Source: Sciurus carolinensis (lineage: Eukaryota; Chordata; Mammalia; Rodentia; Sciuridae). Taken from it: DNA of 64,000 nucleotides. Shown piece by piece: positions 1 to 10,779 of the stretch. A program made the position numbers and the translations under genes. The stretch's first letter is position 1, and every line of letters starts with the position of its first letter. The DNA is taken from positions 40,557,454-40,621,453 of the forward strand of contig NC_062214.1 in assembly GCF_902686445.1 (NCBI RefSeq). Reading direction: 5' to 3'. The notes below the pieces were generated by a model. The model did not search any database. It worked only from the letters and a program-made list of their open reading frames with translations, and was not told where the DNA came from.

Positions 1-180
1 GTCCAATAAGGGAATGGTTTAGTGTAAATGAAGATCAGCTGTCTAAAGGTCCCCAGCCAAGTCTCTGTGCTAAAACTAACGGGATCTGGAGGAAGATTTC
101 TGAGGGAGGTTTTTGGTTTTGGTTTTATTTTTATGTGCTTGGTATGGAAGGAAAAAAGCAAGGGACAAAAGAAAAAAGGA

Positions 181-385
181 GGAGCCAAGCATGGTGGCAT
201 ATATCTGTAAACTGAGGGAATTGGGAAGCTGAGGTAGGGGGATCACAAGTTCAAGGCCAGCCTTGGCAAATTAGTGAGACCCTGTCTCAAGACAAAAAAT
301 AAAAAGGGAAGCTGAGGGTTCAGCTCAGTAGTAAAGTATCCCTGGATTCAATCCCCATAAATAAATAAATAAATAAATAAATAGG
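181..385 (+). mobile_element. B1-dID dimeric SINE
   Basis: A 7SL-derived B1-like left half (starting near 'gccaagcatggtggcatata', with the 'aagttcaaggccagcctt' box and 'gagaccctgtctcaa') is followed by an ID-like right half ('agctcagtagtaaagtatcc', 'ggattcaatcccca'). It ends in a TAAA-repeat tail at 356-385. Joined B1 and ID halves are the hallmark of the B1-dID SINEs known from squirrels and dormice. Several B-box positions are mutated, so this is an older copy. It is transcriptionally irrelevant unless its pol III promoter is intact, which looks unlikely. Confidence 0.85.
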
Positions 386-389
386 AAAG

Positions 390-1075
390 AAGAATTTAAA
401 GAAAAAAGAAAGAAAAAGGACAGGAAGAAGGCAAAAAGAATAATGATGAACATGCCTGAATGACTATGAGGGAAATCTTATAATTATCTAATGCTGAGCA
501 AAATTAATGGTAGTCAATAAACAAGAGCATTTCCACTATGTTAGATGACCCCCAAAACCTGGCAAGTGGGGTAATTTTTTTAAATGACAGCAATATTCAT
601 GATTTCTTCTGGTTCTTTTCATTCCCATCTTTTTCCCGCTTCCCATTCTTTTGCAAGTGTTAGAGCAGATGGCTAAATACTAAAGAGATTTCTAAAGAGA
701 GAAATCTAATTTGGCTACCTGTTGCTCAGGGTGAATAAAAGCAGTCCAACACCTGTGGCTAGTTTTCATGAAATTGTATTTTCTTAACTCAATGCCATTT
801 CAGATTCACTAGTTTGGGAACACTTTAAAAAAAAAAAGTTTTTTTTTTTCTTCCTTAAAAAAATATGCTTAAGTTTTAATGACTTACAAACTATATATAG
901 CACACACATATGTAATTATATATGACACAAACATAATGACATATAAAATATGTATCTATATATATTTATAAACATATATGTATATGAAATTATACTTCAT
1001 GATTAAATGGGTTGCAGAAAAATATGTTTATGTAATAGCATATTAGGCTGGAACCTAGGCTACACTTAACAAAGT
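390..1075. other. Unique AT-rich DNA, no gene seen
   Basis: Purine-rich sequence follows the SINE tail, then AT-rich single-copy-looking DNA. An A12 run is followed at once by a T13 run near 827-852, a potential hairpin. Alternating TATA-rich sequence lies at 885-985. No credible coding potential was seen on either strand. Confidence 0.5.
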
Positions 1076-1079
1076 TATA

Positions 1080-1230
1080 ATATTTAGTTCTGTGATCTTA
1101 TGTAGATCAAGGGTGATCACTCTATTTTCCTAACCATTATTTCCTCATTTGTCAAAAGGAACTAAGAGCAGACCTTGTTGCCTTGAGAGTAATAATTAAA
1201 TCATAACACTCCATTAATAACTGAAAGCAA
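1080..1230 (-). repeat. MIR fragment
   Basis: The plus strand reads like the complement of the MIR core: 'ctgtgatcttatgtagatca', then 'cctaaccattatttcctcat' and 'tgtcaaaaggaact'. This matches the common 'tgtgaccttgggcaagt...tcagtttcctcatctgtaaaa' signature. Divergence is high, as expected of this mammal-wide SINE. Confidence 0.55.
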
Positions 1231-1423
1231 CTTTTAAATAATGTTTGAATTGCTGTTTAAAAATAAATTGTAGATGAAATCAAAGCATTGCTTTTCTTGA
1301 GCATTTCCATTTTTATTCTGTAACACTCAGCAAATCTTGCAAAATCTGCTCAGTGCTTGACCATCTCAGTTTATCACAAAAGCACCAAGTGTGCTGTGTG
1401 ATTATGCTCATGGAGTATTGGAG

Positions 1424-1493
1424 GAAAACAGATATTTTCTTTTTTTAAAAAATGTTTTTATTAGTGAATTACAGTTAGAAAACAGATATTTTC
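1424..1493 (-). mobile_element. Minimal L1 3' tail insertion with 16-bp TSD
   Basis: The 16-mer 'gaaaacagatattttc' occurs at 1424-1439 and again, perfectly, at 1478-1493. The 38 bases between start with a T run and read as the reverse complement of a squirrel L1 3' end with its poly(A) tail. They resemble the 3' end of the L1 at 4637. This is a target-primed insertion that copied only the last few dozen bases of an L1. The T-run side places the L1 3' end on the left, so the element is on the minus strand. Confidence 0.75.
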
Positions 1494-1499
1494 ATAGCA

Positions 1500-2690
1500 G
1501 TTCTAAATACATGACTTCTTTCCTGTTAAGTGATCAATTTTTGTCCAACTTTCTTGTTATTGAAATCATAATTTGGTGATTGTGGGCCAGAATCACCCAC
1601 TGGGTAAAGAAAGGAGGCATCTTTCCAGTGGGCCACAGTGTTTGGGGGTCCCTCCATGTGTAGCCAGTCTAAAACCTTTTTTCAGAGATCACTGATGGAG
1701 ACAGGAGAGAAGTAAGGGTGGTTGGGAGGTTCAAAACAGTGATAGTTGTACCGATGACCCATAGATGGACCAGCCGTCATTGTATGACTATCTCCCAATG
1801 TCAGCTTCCTCAGTCACTTACTGACAGTGACTACTCAGTACCCTGCCACCACACCTCCTGGGTTTGTACATTATTTGCTTTACAAAGAAATTTTCCTTTC
1901 CTTGTACACTTTGCAAGGTTCATTTCTGTGGGAGCTCTACTTGACAGAGGTCAATATTCCTTATTCACACCCCCGACTTCAGCTTAGGTAAACACAAAAA
2001 ATGTGATCCTCAACTGTTTGGAAATTGGAGTTAGGATTTCCTACCCAGGAGTCTGAAGACAAATTGTATTGGTTTGTCTTGACTGGTTAAATGTTCAGGG
2101 TGACTAACCTACCTTACATATTCCAAACCAGCAGTCTGTGGGCTCACACAGCAAGGTTTTTGTTAAAAGAAACCCCAGTGACATGATGGTGTAATTCAGG
2201 ATTTCTCAGGATGGCATCAGTAAAGGGACCACAACAATTCTGTCATCATCATTGCTTCTCCTGGCTTAAAGAGACTGCAAAAATTGATCCAAGATTCAAG
2301 CATGCTTTAGTAGTTTAAGACAGATAGTACAATATTTGTCTTCAACTTGTAACTTGTAAGAACTAAGTTCAAATTTGATCTCTGATACCTATGTAAAATC
2401 ACATATAATATTTTTTAGGAAGACAGAATATAGTTAGAAGTAATATTCATTCAACACCAATACCAATATTTGTTTTCCTGTATGCATCATCTTAGAAATA
2501 AATTTGAAAATGCAACTATTCAAGTTCATATCTTAGTTTACAGATAACATGATAACTTGGTTATTTCTAGTTCTTTTAAGATCAGATCTCAACATCATAT
2601 CATTTATTGCATTTGTGCAGGCCTGCCTTCCAGAGAAATGAATCAAAAACTTGCCAGGTAGCAAAGGTTAACTGTTGACTCTTGCTATCC
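1500..2690. other. Unique DNA, no gene seen
   Basis: Ordinary AT-rich intergenic-looking sequence. Open frames here are short, lack family resemblance and have no splice context. No repeat family was recognised with confidence. Confidence 0.45.
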
Positions 2691-2699
2691 ATGGTTTAG

Positions 2700-3168
2700 A
2701 CCACAGACTGGCCAAAGCCTTTCTCCACCTACTTACCATATTTGTCTTTTCTTTGTGCCTTGTATTCAAACCCACCTTCTTTTAGTTCTTTAACTATGTC
2801 ACACCCACAACAACCACCTTTTGTTTCCTTTGTGTTGTCTTGATCACTTGGAATGATTTCCTGCTCCTCACCTGGTTGCTTCCTACTAATCCTTCCGGTT
2901 TCTCAAAGAGAGACCTTTCATGAGTTCCTATAAGATAAAAGTTCTCACTGAGACAGTAACCCATCTGTCATAGTGCTCATTAAAATTGCACTTTTATTTG
3001 CTGGAGTCATATTCTGATTACTGCCTACTCTCCCCTCTGGATTACAGTTTTCATGAGGGTAGGGTCTGCATATATTTTGGGTCACCATTACATCCCTAAA
3101 GGCCTCTTAAGGTAGCATATAGTTAGCATCTAGTAAACATTTATTGAATGAATGAATTAATTAATTAA
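2700..3168 (+). repeat. L2 LINE 3' fragment
   Basis: The sequence follows the L2 3' end: a 'ttggaatgatttcctgctcc'-like segment, then 'cccctctggattacagttttcatgagg' in pattern, and a terminal part resembling 'tagtaaacatttattgaatgaatgaa'. The 3' end merges into ATTAA repeats at about 3152-3170. It is old and diverged. Confidence 0.6.
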
Positions 3169-3169
3169 T

Positions 3170-3290
3170 AAAGAATAAAGGAATGATGGAAGGAAGGAGA
3201 GAAAGGAAGAGAGAGAAAGTTGAAAGGAGGAAAGACAGGCCGACTAGGAAGGAAAGGAGGAAGGACAGATGGATGGAAAGCTATGAATGT
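3170..3290. repeat. Purine-rich GGAA/GAAA low-complexity tract
   Basis: An almost pure purine tract on the plus strand, rich in GGAAGGA, GAGAGA and AAAGGAGG units, degrades into GGATGGA. It directly follows the L2 end. An open frame across it is an artefact of composition. Confidence 0.7.
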
Positions 3291-3294
3291 GATA

Positions 3295-4190
3295 TTCTTA
3301 TTGGTTAATTTCAAACCACATATATATGGCAAAAGTTTATTCATCTATTTACTTGGAAAAATAGATGGAAACAGAGACTTGAAAAAATTAATCATCAAGA
3401 CTGCTTTTATTTGACATGTATTAATTTAGGCAACTCATTTTTTTTCTCCACTAAAACCTAAGTTAAGAAAGTTTGGTGATGATCTCCATGCACACAAATT
3501 TTCCCACTGAAGCACACTGACACCTGGGAAAGCACTGTAGTTTTGCATATTTATTTAACAAATAGAAGCATCTTTAAAAGTCCTTCAAAAACACAACAGC
3601 AGGACTTTGGTGTCAGTAATCATATGCCATATTTCAGGCTTTTAATTTCCTTGAGATGATATTTCTTATGATCTGAAAGCTTTTCTCCCTCCCCTGCATC
3701 AGATCTTATTTTAACATACTGATTGAGCCTCTTTATCTTACACTTCCTGCTGTGAAAATAGATGCTAAAATGTGTGTAATGTCACATTTACTTTAAGGCA
3801 TTGCAGGGTAAAATTACAGGAACCAAAGTCACGGACTGTGGTGTGTATGTGTGTGGCTTCTCTTCTCCTATCTGCAGACCTTCATTAGCAGCTCCAGCCA
3901 TACATTCTGGCCCATATCATCTCAAGGAAATGAAAAGTCTGGAATATGACACGTTTAATTGAATTCCATTCTTCCATTTATTGAAAATCTTCAACTTGTT
4001 TTCTTGCTTTACACTAAGATTTACAAAAGAATGATCTCTGTTTTTGAAACAAAGTTTTGATCTGGTCATCTTTATCTCTATTCTGTGATGATTTTCTTGG
4101 TAGATGTTTCAGAGTTTGAACTATGTGGTTAATAGAATAACATCAAATTTCTCCTATTTACTACTCATGAGACCCAACTGCTGATCAGGG
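3295..4190. other. Unique DNA, no gene seen
   Basis: AT-rich sequence without recognised repeats or plausible coding frames. A short TG-rich patch lies near 3838-3856. Confidence 0.45.
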
Positions 4191-4197
4191 TGTAAAA

Positions 4198-4410
4198 CAG
4201 TCATTCTCACTCAGGAGTGACATTGCTTTCCAGGGGACATTTAGTAATGCCTGGAAATATTTTTGTTGGTCCTCATTCAGAGGTAAGGAACCACTTGCAT
4301 CTAGTAGGGAGAGGTCAGGGATGTCCCCAAACATCCTATAATGTGTACTGCAGCACCCACATTAAAGAATTATCTGCCCCAGAATTGCAATAATGTCAAG
4401 ATTGATTTTG
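4198..4410 (+). mobile_element. MER5A hAT-type DNA transposon remnant
   Basis: The copy follows the MER5A consensus along its length: 'cagtcattctcac' at the left end, 'ccaggggacatttagtaatg', 'ttgcatctagtaggga', 'ggtcagggatg', 'catcctataatg', 'aaagaattatctgcccc'. It lacks a transposase, as do all MER5A copies, which are short non-autonomous hAT-Charlie elements mobilised before the eutherian radiation. Confidence 0.8.
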
Positions 4411-4636
4411 GTTTAAACCTTAAACATCAGATTTCTCTTCTGTAATATTATGAAGGATTATGTCACTATGTCATAGCAATGTTGTAAAATTATTTGAAAT
4501 CATACATGCCTTGTTCTTAATGTAGGCAATAGTTTATGAGCATTTTAGCTACTGTTATGAATATAGTTGCATCATTAAGCCCTTAATTAGACCATCTTTT
4601 CTTTCTCTTATGTTTTCAGAAATCCATTACAATTTC

Positions 4637-5545
4637 TTTTTTTAAAATTTGTTCTGATTAGTTATACATGACAGTAGAATGCACTTTGAAACATCATACA
4701 TAGATGGAGTATAATTTCTCATTCTTCTGTTTGTACATTATGTAGAATCCCACTGGTTGTAGTTATATATGTACATAGGGTTACAATGTCTGATTTATTC
4801 TACTCTCCTTCCTACACTTTCCCTTCACTTCCCTCTCCCTAATCTAAAGTAATTCTATTTTTTCTTATGCCCGCACTTTATTGTGAATTAGCATCCACAT
4901 ATCAGAGAAAAACATTTGGCCTTTGTGGTTTGGGGATTGACTTATTTCATCTAGCACGATATCTCCAGCTCCATCCATTTACTGGTAAATACCATAATTC
5001 CATTCTTCTTTAATACTGAGTAATATTCCATCATATATATACACCACATTTTTTTATTCATTCATCTGTTGAAGGACACCTAATTTGCTTCCATAGTTTA
5101 GCTATTGTGAGTTCAGCTGCTATAAACATTGATGTGGCTGCATCACTGTATTATGCTGTTTTAAGTCTTTTGGGAATAAACAAAGGAGTGGGATTGCTGG
5201 GTCAAATGGTGTTTCCATTCCAAGTTTTCTGAGGAATCTCCATACCACTTTCCATAATGATTGTACCAATTTGCAGTCCCACCAGCAATGTGTGAGTATG
5301 CCTTTTTCCTCACATCCTTGCCAACATGTGTTGTTGCTTGTACTCTTGATAATTGCCATTCTGACTGGGGTGAGATGGAATCTTAAGTAGTTTTGATTTG
5401 CATTTCTCTAATTGCTAAAGATGTTGAACATTTTTCATATATTTGTTGATTGATTGTATTTCTTCTTCTGTGAAGTGTCCGATCAGTTCCTTAGTCTATT
5501 CATTGGTTGGGTTATTTGATTTTTTGATGTTAAGTTTGTTGGGTA
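4637..5545 (-). mobile_element. 5'-truncated squirrel L1 (older subfamily)
   Basis: Minus-strand L1 with its 3' end and A-rich tail on the left (T run at about 4637). The 3' UTR (about 4640-4860) differs from that of the two long L1s further right, so this is another subfamily. Within 5120-5359 the minus strand encodes the ORF2 C-terminus: a Cys-rich segment ([14 protein letters not shown]), then [20 protein letters not shown] and FPKDLK. The open frame is broken beyond that. Homology fades near 5545, where it is 5' truncated. No clear target duplication was found. Confidence 0.85.
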
Positions 5546-5821
5546 TGAATTAATCCAGTAGCTAAACACCCATATTTCTAGGTCCCATTCCTAAAGATGT
5601 TAATACAAGAAATATTGATTACAGTGGTAGAATATGCATTTTAGTAAAGGCAATTTTCACACGTAATGCAGAAATCATACTCTAAAAATAATAATCAGGG
5701 AATTTCATTGAAGTATGAGTTGTGCCCTGAAATGGTGCTAATCAGAGGATTAGATACATCTTTAGGTTAATTTTAGACTGTTATAGTGGTTAGAGATAGA
5801 CATATAATTTTAATGTAGGTT

Positions 5822-5982
5822 AAGATTTAGAAACAGAGGCTGGGGCTATGGCTCAGTGGTAGAGCGCTTGCCTGGCATGACTGAGGCACTGGGTTCGATC
5901 CTCAGCACCACATAAAAATAAATAAATAAAACTATTGTGTCAGTTTCCAACTAAAAAATATTTAAAAAAAAAAGATTTAGAA
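5822..5982 (+). mobile_element. ID-family SINE with TSD
   Basis: A tRNA-derived ID SINE. The body from about 5839 has an A box ('tggctcagtggtagagcgct'), then 'tgcctggcatg', and a B box ('gggttcgatcctcagcacca'). A squirrel-type 3' extension ('gtgtcagtttccaactaa') and an A-rich tail follow. The 11-mer 'aagatttagaa' at 5822-5832 recurs at 5972-5982 as the target duplication. Both pol III promoter boxes look well preserved, so it is the youngest-looking SINE here. Confidence 0.9.
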
Positions 5983-5999
5983 GTTAGACTGAGAGAGGG

Positions 6000-6066
6000 A
6001 ACCCTCTAATGTTTTAACATTGTGTCTGGCACATGGTAAGCATTCAAAAAATAATGGCAGTATTTG
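6000..6066 (+). repeat. Short L2 3' remnant (tentative)
   Basis: The stretch 'gtgtctggcacatggtaagc' followed by 'attcaaaaaataatggcag' resembles the extreme 3' end of L2. It is short and diverged. Confidence 0.35.
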
Positions 6067-6069
6067 AAA

Positions 6070-7335
6070 GAACAAATTGGTAATTAGCAAAATCTTTCAT
6101 TCTGTCCTTACCTCTTGTTCCCTTCAATTTGGGTTTTTATTTACTCATATGTTTCATTATTGTTGAAATCTTCAAATGTTCACATGATCAGAATAATTTA
6201 TATTGATTATTTTTATCTCTGAATATATGGTTAATAAATTGTTACACATAAATAATAATAAAGTGGTTACACATATATACATGCATATATAAATATATGT
6301 ACATTGGGCATAAGACAAATTAATAACTTACCTTCCAAAGGGGAAGCCAAACTGATAGGCTTATGTTGACTCCTTATTAAGGAGGATGTTGCTTCTCTGA
6401 CCCAGTGAATCATTGCTGGGTAAATAGGGGAATGGATGAATAAGACCTCAGCATTACCAGAGTCAGAATTAAATTTTACACTAAATGTTTGTTGTTAATT
6501 CAAAGCTTAAAGCAATAAAAACTTAAAAGAAAAACAGACTAACAAAATCCTTTCATGGCTTGTATAGGTAATTAAAACATGATCATGGTCTTTGCTCCAT
6601 CAAATGATTGCCTCTTCCAAACTTTGCTTCATAAAATCGTATCTTACCTATAACACACTTACATGTAAGTACAGAAAAGAACAGGTAACATATTTTCTTC
6701 TCTGAATACTGATGTCAATAGTATTTTCTTCCCCATAATGCTATCACTGGTCAACATGCCAACTGTTAAAAAAGAAATAGAGTAAAACAGTATAGGTTGC
6801 TTCCATGTGAGCTGAAATTTAATCACAATTATGCATGTAAGGATGGCTCCACAGGTGTCCTTGTCTCTGGAAGTCTTGGCTGTGTCTCTGTAAGATATAA
6901 TTCACAGTCTGCAGTGAGAAACAGGGTATAAATCAGTTGGTCAATCTTTCTGCATCATAAATCACAAGTGTGGTGCTCTGGTAATTTAGATCAGCAGTAA
7001 ACCCTGGACTAAATAAAAGAAATCACCCTTGGCTCAAGTCTGCACCTAGATTAAGCTATGTGACTTTTCAATAAATATGGATAAGAGTTCTGGGAAAATT
7101 CAGACAACTCTCACTTTGTTGAGGGGAGAAAAGGGCAGAGCAAAAGAGGAATTGAACCATTAGGGAAGAATTGAACAACAGAGAGGTGTATGTAATATAA
7201 TCAAATACAGCCTCCTGTGTGAGCAGAGTGGGTACTTTGTGCTTAATGGAATGTGGTTTTAAGTGCTATAAAAATATATCTTTTCTTAGTAGGTGATTAA
7301 GATCCCAAAATTGGAGTAATTACTTTGAATTTAGT
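6070..7335. other. Unique AT-rich DNA, no gene seen
   Basis: AT-rich sequence with TATA/ATAC-rich low complexity near 6240-6300. No plausible coding frame or clear repeat was seen. Confidence 0.45.
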
Positions 7336-7339
7336 TGGT

Positions 7340-7890
7340 ATACAAATCAGCTAATGTTGCACCATGCCCTTCTAAACCTCATGGGCTTAAACCCCCAGCC
7401 ATTTATTCTCACTTACGTGGCTAGGGTTATCTGGGGTTTGCTCATTTTGTTTGGGCTTGCCTCAGTGGCTCTACATCAAACCATGCATCCAACTGGGCTT
7501 GGTATGAGGTCTGATCCTCATGTGCTTACTTTGGCACCTTGTGCTAAGGAGTGAGGGCTGGTTAGGAGAAGCTCTTTTACATGATGGCAGAAGTACAAGA
7601 GACACCCATAATGGCACGAGCACATTTCCAGCTGCTTCTTGCATCACATCTGCTATCAACCACTTGGGCAAAACAAATCTTATGGCCAAACCCAAAGTCA
7701 GAGTTGGGAAGTAAACTGTACCTTTAGTAGGAGGAACCACAAAGTCACAAGGCAAAATGATAGTGATACACAATATCCAGAAAGGGTGAATAAGTGCAAT
7801 GAAGGATTCACAGGTGAATGTATGGGTCTTATGGACATGATATTACAGTTGGATTGCAAAACGAACAAGGGATATTTGCCAGTGCTAGGC
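7340..7890 (+). repeat. Ancient mammalian interspersed repeat (family not named)
   Basis: The left part ('catgggcttaaacccccagccatttattctc', then 'ttatctggggtttgctca') matches a dispersed mammalian repeat also present at about 12958 and 28020, whose undecayed form reads like 'gtggcttaaaacaacaacca'. I recognise the shared signature but cannot assign a family name safely. Open frames across it on both strands overlap one another and have no family resemblance. Confidence 0.5.
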
Positions 7891-7899
7891 ACATGTTAA

Positions 7900-9230
7900 A
7901 GGTTTACACAAACAGCGTCTTTGGCCTTGACAGAATTCTAAAAGACTTGAAAGACAATGGAAAGGGGGAATAATCACACTTGCTGACCAATGCTGCTTTG
8001 TTTCTAAATGGTTGGTGAGCATTTGAGCTCATGTTAGTTCAGTCAAGTTTCATCGAATATCTTTATGCCAGGTATGAGGCTTCTTATAAAGAAATTATTT
8101 CTCCATCTATTTTAATTTGCTTTGAAAGCCACAGAATTAAATTTCTGGGTGATAGTATATCACAGTTGGTGCCTTGGTTGACACAGGCACACTCCCATCC
8201 TGAAGAAATAACTGGTAAATAAGAGGGCATAACTCATCTCTTGTTTAAACTACTTTTGCTCATGCAAAATTGTATTCACTCTCTGATCCACTGCAGGATT
8301 GTCCAGGAAAATTTGAATTAACAAACTAGGGAGTTTGCAAGGGAATCTAAGGAAATAGGACTACCATGTGATAGTTCAAAGGAAACTAAAATAAGTCAAT
8401 TGGGTCATGCACTAAAAAGACCCCAGCCCATGATGATCCTCTTCAAGTCATTCTACCTAGTCAAGCTTTACCCCACTGTGGAACTGACCTCCTAGGACTT
8501 CATATCTATTTTGTTTCTCATTGAAACCTGATGTTTCATGCCATAAAAATAATAGTGAAAGATTGATAGTTTAAAATGTATAAAGATAAATGGGAAAATA
8601 AATGAGTAGCCTTGTCATTAACAAGGTAGTTCAATTATGTCTTAACTGAGGTTTTATATGCTGTCATCTGATTTCTTAAGTCCTCTGTAAAATTGGTCTA
8701 TATCTCACTCCATCACTGAATGGGAGGTTTGAGAACACATAGAACAGCTTATATCCCAGAAAGACAAACAATCTGAAATAAAGTGTTAGAGGCCCCATAT
8801 TTAAAGAAAAAAAATATCCTATCCTTCTGGTAGTTCTAGAAATGAGAAGGAGATATGTAAATAAGTAATCAATCAATTAATACCTTCCTTCTTTAATTCA
8901 GAGAGATGCAACCTTCTTTATTTCTGTATTCTGCAACCTACTCCAGTATCTTCTTTCTATATGTAGTTATTTATTAGACTATTTCTCTCAACAAACATTT
9001 ATTTTCTGTCTGTGGAGAAATTCTAATGACCAGATGGTAAGAAAATTATTTGACCCTGATAATGATTTATTTATTATTTTTCTAACTCTAGTATTGATTT
9101 CAGTTTATTCTAAACACTTAATTTTAATGTTCAGGTCTATTTTTTTTAATGTTCATGTCTATGTATCAAAAAAGCAGGTATGTTGTTATCTTAATCAGCC
9201 TTATGTTGTTACTCAGTACAAAAATTTCAA
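7900..9230. other. Unique DNA, no gene seen
   Basis: AT-rich intergenic-looking sequence. Short frames here carry hydrophobic, Phe/Leu/Ile-rich peptides, as random AT-rich DNA does. No repeat was recognised. Confidence 0.45.
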
Positions 9231-9234
9231 TTAA

Positions 9235-9375
9235 CTTCAACAAATAATTTCTTTGTGTTAACTGTGTGCAAGGCATTGTAGTTAAACATTGGAGGTAGAA
9301 CTATAAACCAGACTTAGCCCATGTACTCAAGAAGGTCATGGTCTCAGTGGAGGGCAAGTTCCCTGGTAACCTAGA
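9235..9375 (-). repeat. L2 fragment (tentative)
   Basis: The plus strand resembles the complement of the L2 3' end: 'caacaaataatttc', 'gtgtgcaaggcattgtag', 'aactataaaccagac', 'aaggtcatggtctcagtgg'. Strongly diverged. Confidence 0.45.
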
Positions 9376-9469
9376 ATGATAAAGGTCAGGACAGGAGAAG
9401 ATCCTGTCATTTTTAGGAGGCCAACTCACTCCCACAATTGGATTTTTTCTCATAGAGGAAGAAATATCT

Positions 9470-10622
9470 TGCCCAATTTATTTATTACAAAAATTTTAGA
9501 ACATTAAGAAGAGTTGAAAGAATGATGCAGTGGACATCTATATCCTCTCTCTAGAGTCAGTTGAAATTTTCTATATTCATTTTCTTTTTTCTCTCCATTT
9601 ATCCTTTTCATCCATTTTTCTATCTGTCCTATGAAGGCAAGTTAGATAAATAATGACAATTTACCCTGAACACTTAGGCCTACATCTCTAAAGAATAAAC
9701 ATGTTTTCCTACATAATTATAAAAATCCCCCCAAAACTGACAAAAATTATAAATTGTCTAATATCCAGCCATGTTTCCTTAACCAATCCTCAGATCTCTT
9801 ATGGTTTTACATTGTTGCTGTTATTATTATTGTAACCATCATTTAATCATGGTTTAAGCACTGATTTTTTTTTTTGTATTCTTTTACTTTTTTTTTTTTT
9901 TTAACTAGGACAGTACCTCCTATTTTGTAATGTTCTACAGTCCCATTTGGCATTTTTCCATTTCTTTTCTTTCTTTCTTCTTTTTTTTCTTTTCTTTTTT
10001 TTTTTTTTTGGTGCTGTAGATTGAATCTAGGGGTGCTTAACCACTGAGTCACATCTTCTGCCCTTTCTATATTTTATTTGAGACAGGATTTCACTAAGTT
10101 GCTAAAGCTGACTTTGAACTTGCCATCCTCCTGTCTCAGTACCTGGAGCCACTGTGATTACAGGCGAGAGTCACCATGCCAAGCATTTTTCTAATTCTTA
10201 AAAAAGCTATATTGTACTTCTTTAAACCCTCACTTCTTATAAACTAGAAGTTACATCTCAAGGTTTGGTTAAATTCAGGTTAAAATTTGGGGGATAGAAA
10301 ACTTCATAGGTAATGCTGTGGATTAGAGATACATCAGGAAGTTCCTGATGTTATTCTGTAGTGCCATGTTTGTTCTGTTGACTCTGATGATTGTTGCCAG
10401 ACTGTCTCTATAATAAAGATGATCTTTTTTTCTTATTGCAATGAGGAAGTCACCTGTGAATTGATGCTTCGGCAGTGTTGTAGAGTTTGCTTATCAAAAC
10501 ATAAAACTCGTGTCATTCATTGAGGAACATAGCTGAATCACTAGAGTGGGGTTAGCAAAATGATGGTTCTCTATCATTCTTTCTGCAAAATTCAACTAGC
10601 ATTCTTTTGTAAGTAACTTTCA
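9470..10622 (-). mobile_element. Old L1M 3' UTR fragment, interrupted by a SINE
   Basis: The sequence runs like an old mammalian L1M 3' end in reverse orientation: an 'aatttatttattacaaaaat' start, 'gaaagaatgatgcagtggac', 'acatctctaaagaataaaca', then after the SINE 'ctagaagttacatctcaagg', 'aaacttcataggtaatgctgtg' and 'tcattctttctgcaaaattc'. The two parts (about 9470-9950 and 10200-10622) are collinear, so the SINE at 9967-10183 came later. No coding sequence remains. Confidence 0.55.
9950..10199 (-). mobile_element. B1-dID SINE, minus strand, with TSD
   Basis: On the plus strand a T-rich tail is followed by the complement of the ID half ('gattgaatctaggggtgctt', 'aaccactgagtcacatc') and of the B1 half ('gagacaggatttcactaag', 'tgccatcctcctgtctcag', 'gattacaggcg', 'caccatgccaagca'). 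Imperfect 17-bp target duplications flank it (9950-9966 and 10183-10199, two mismatches). It sits inside the L1M 3' UTR. Confidence 0.85.
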
Positions 10623-10623
10623 T

Positions 10624-10775
10624 TTTTTTTAAATTTATTTATTTATTTTTATTATTATTGTATACAAATGGGATACATGTTGTTTTTCTATTTGTACTTG
10701 GAGTCAAGGCATACTATTTGTGTAATCATCATTTACATAGGGCAATGATGTTTGATTCATTATTTTTTTTCCCTT
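10624..10775 (-). mobile_element. Short 5'-truncated young L1 tail
   Basis: From the 'ttattgtatacaaatgggat' motif onward this matches the 3' ends of the two long L1s at 41528 and 55674 ('acatgttgttt', 'gtcaaggcatac', 'gtgtaatcatcatttacata', 'gggcaatgatgtttgattca'). Only about 140 bp of 3' UTR was copied. The tail side has grown into TTTA/TTA repeats. It lies at the right edge of the old L1M fragment. Confidence 0.8.
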
Positions 10776-10779
10776 CAAT

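Noticed and set aside
827..852. A12/T13 palindrome as a regulatory hairpin or terminator
   Set aside because: Simple A and T runs are common in AT-rich mammalian DNA and there is no adjacent gene.
7471..7773. 100-codon minus-strand frame
   Set aside because: It overlaps plus-strand frames within an ancient interspersed repeat.
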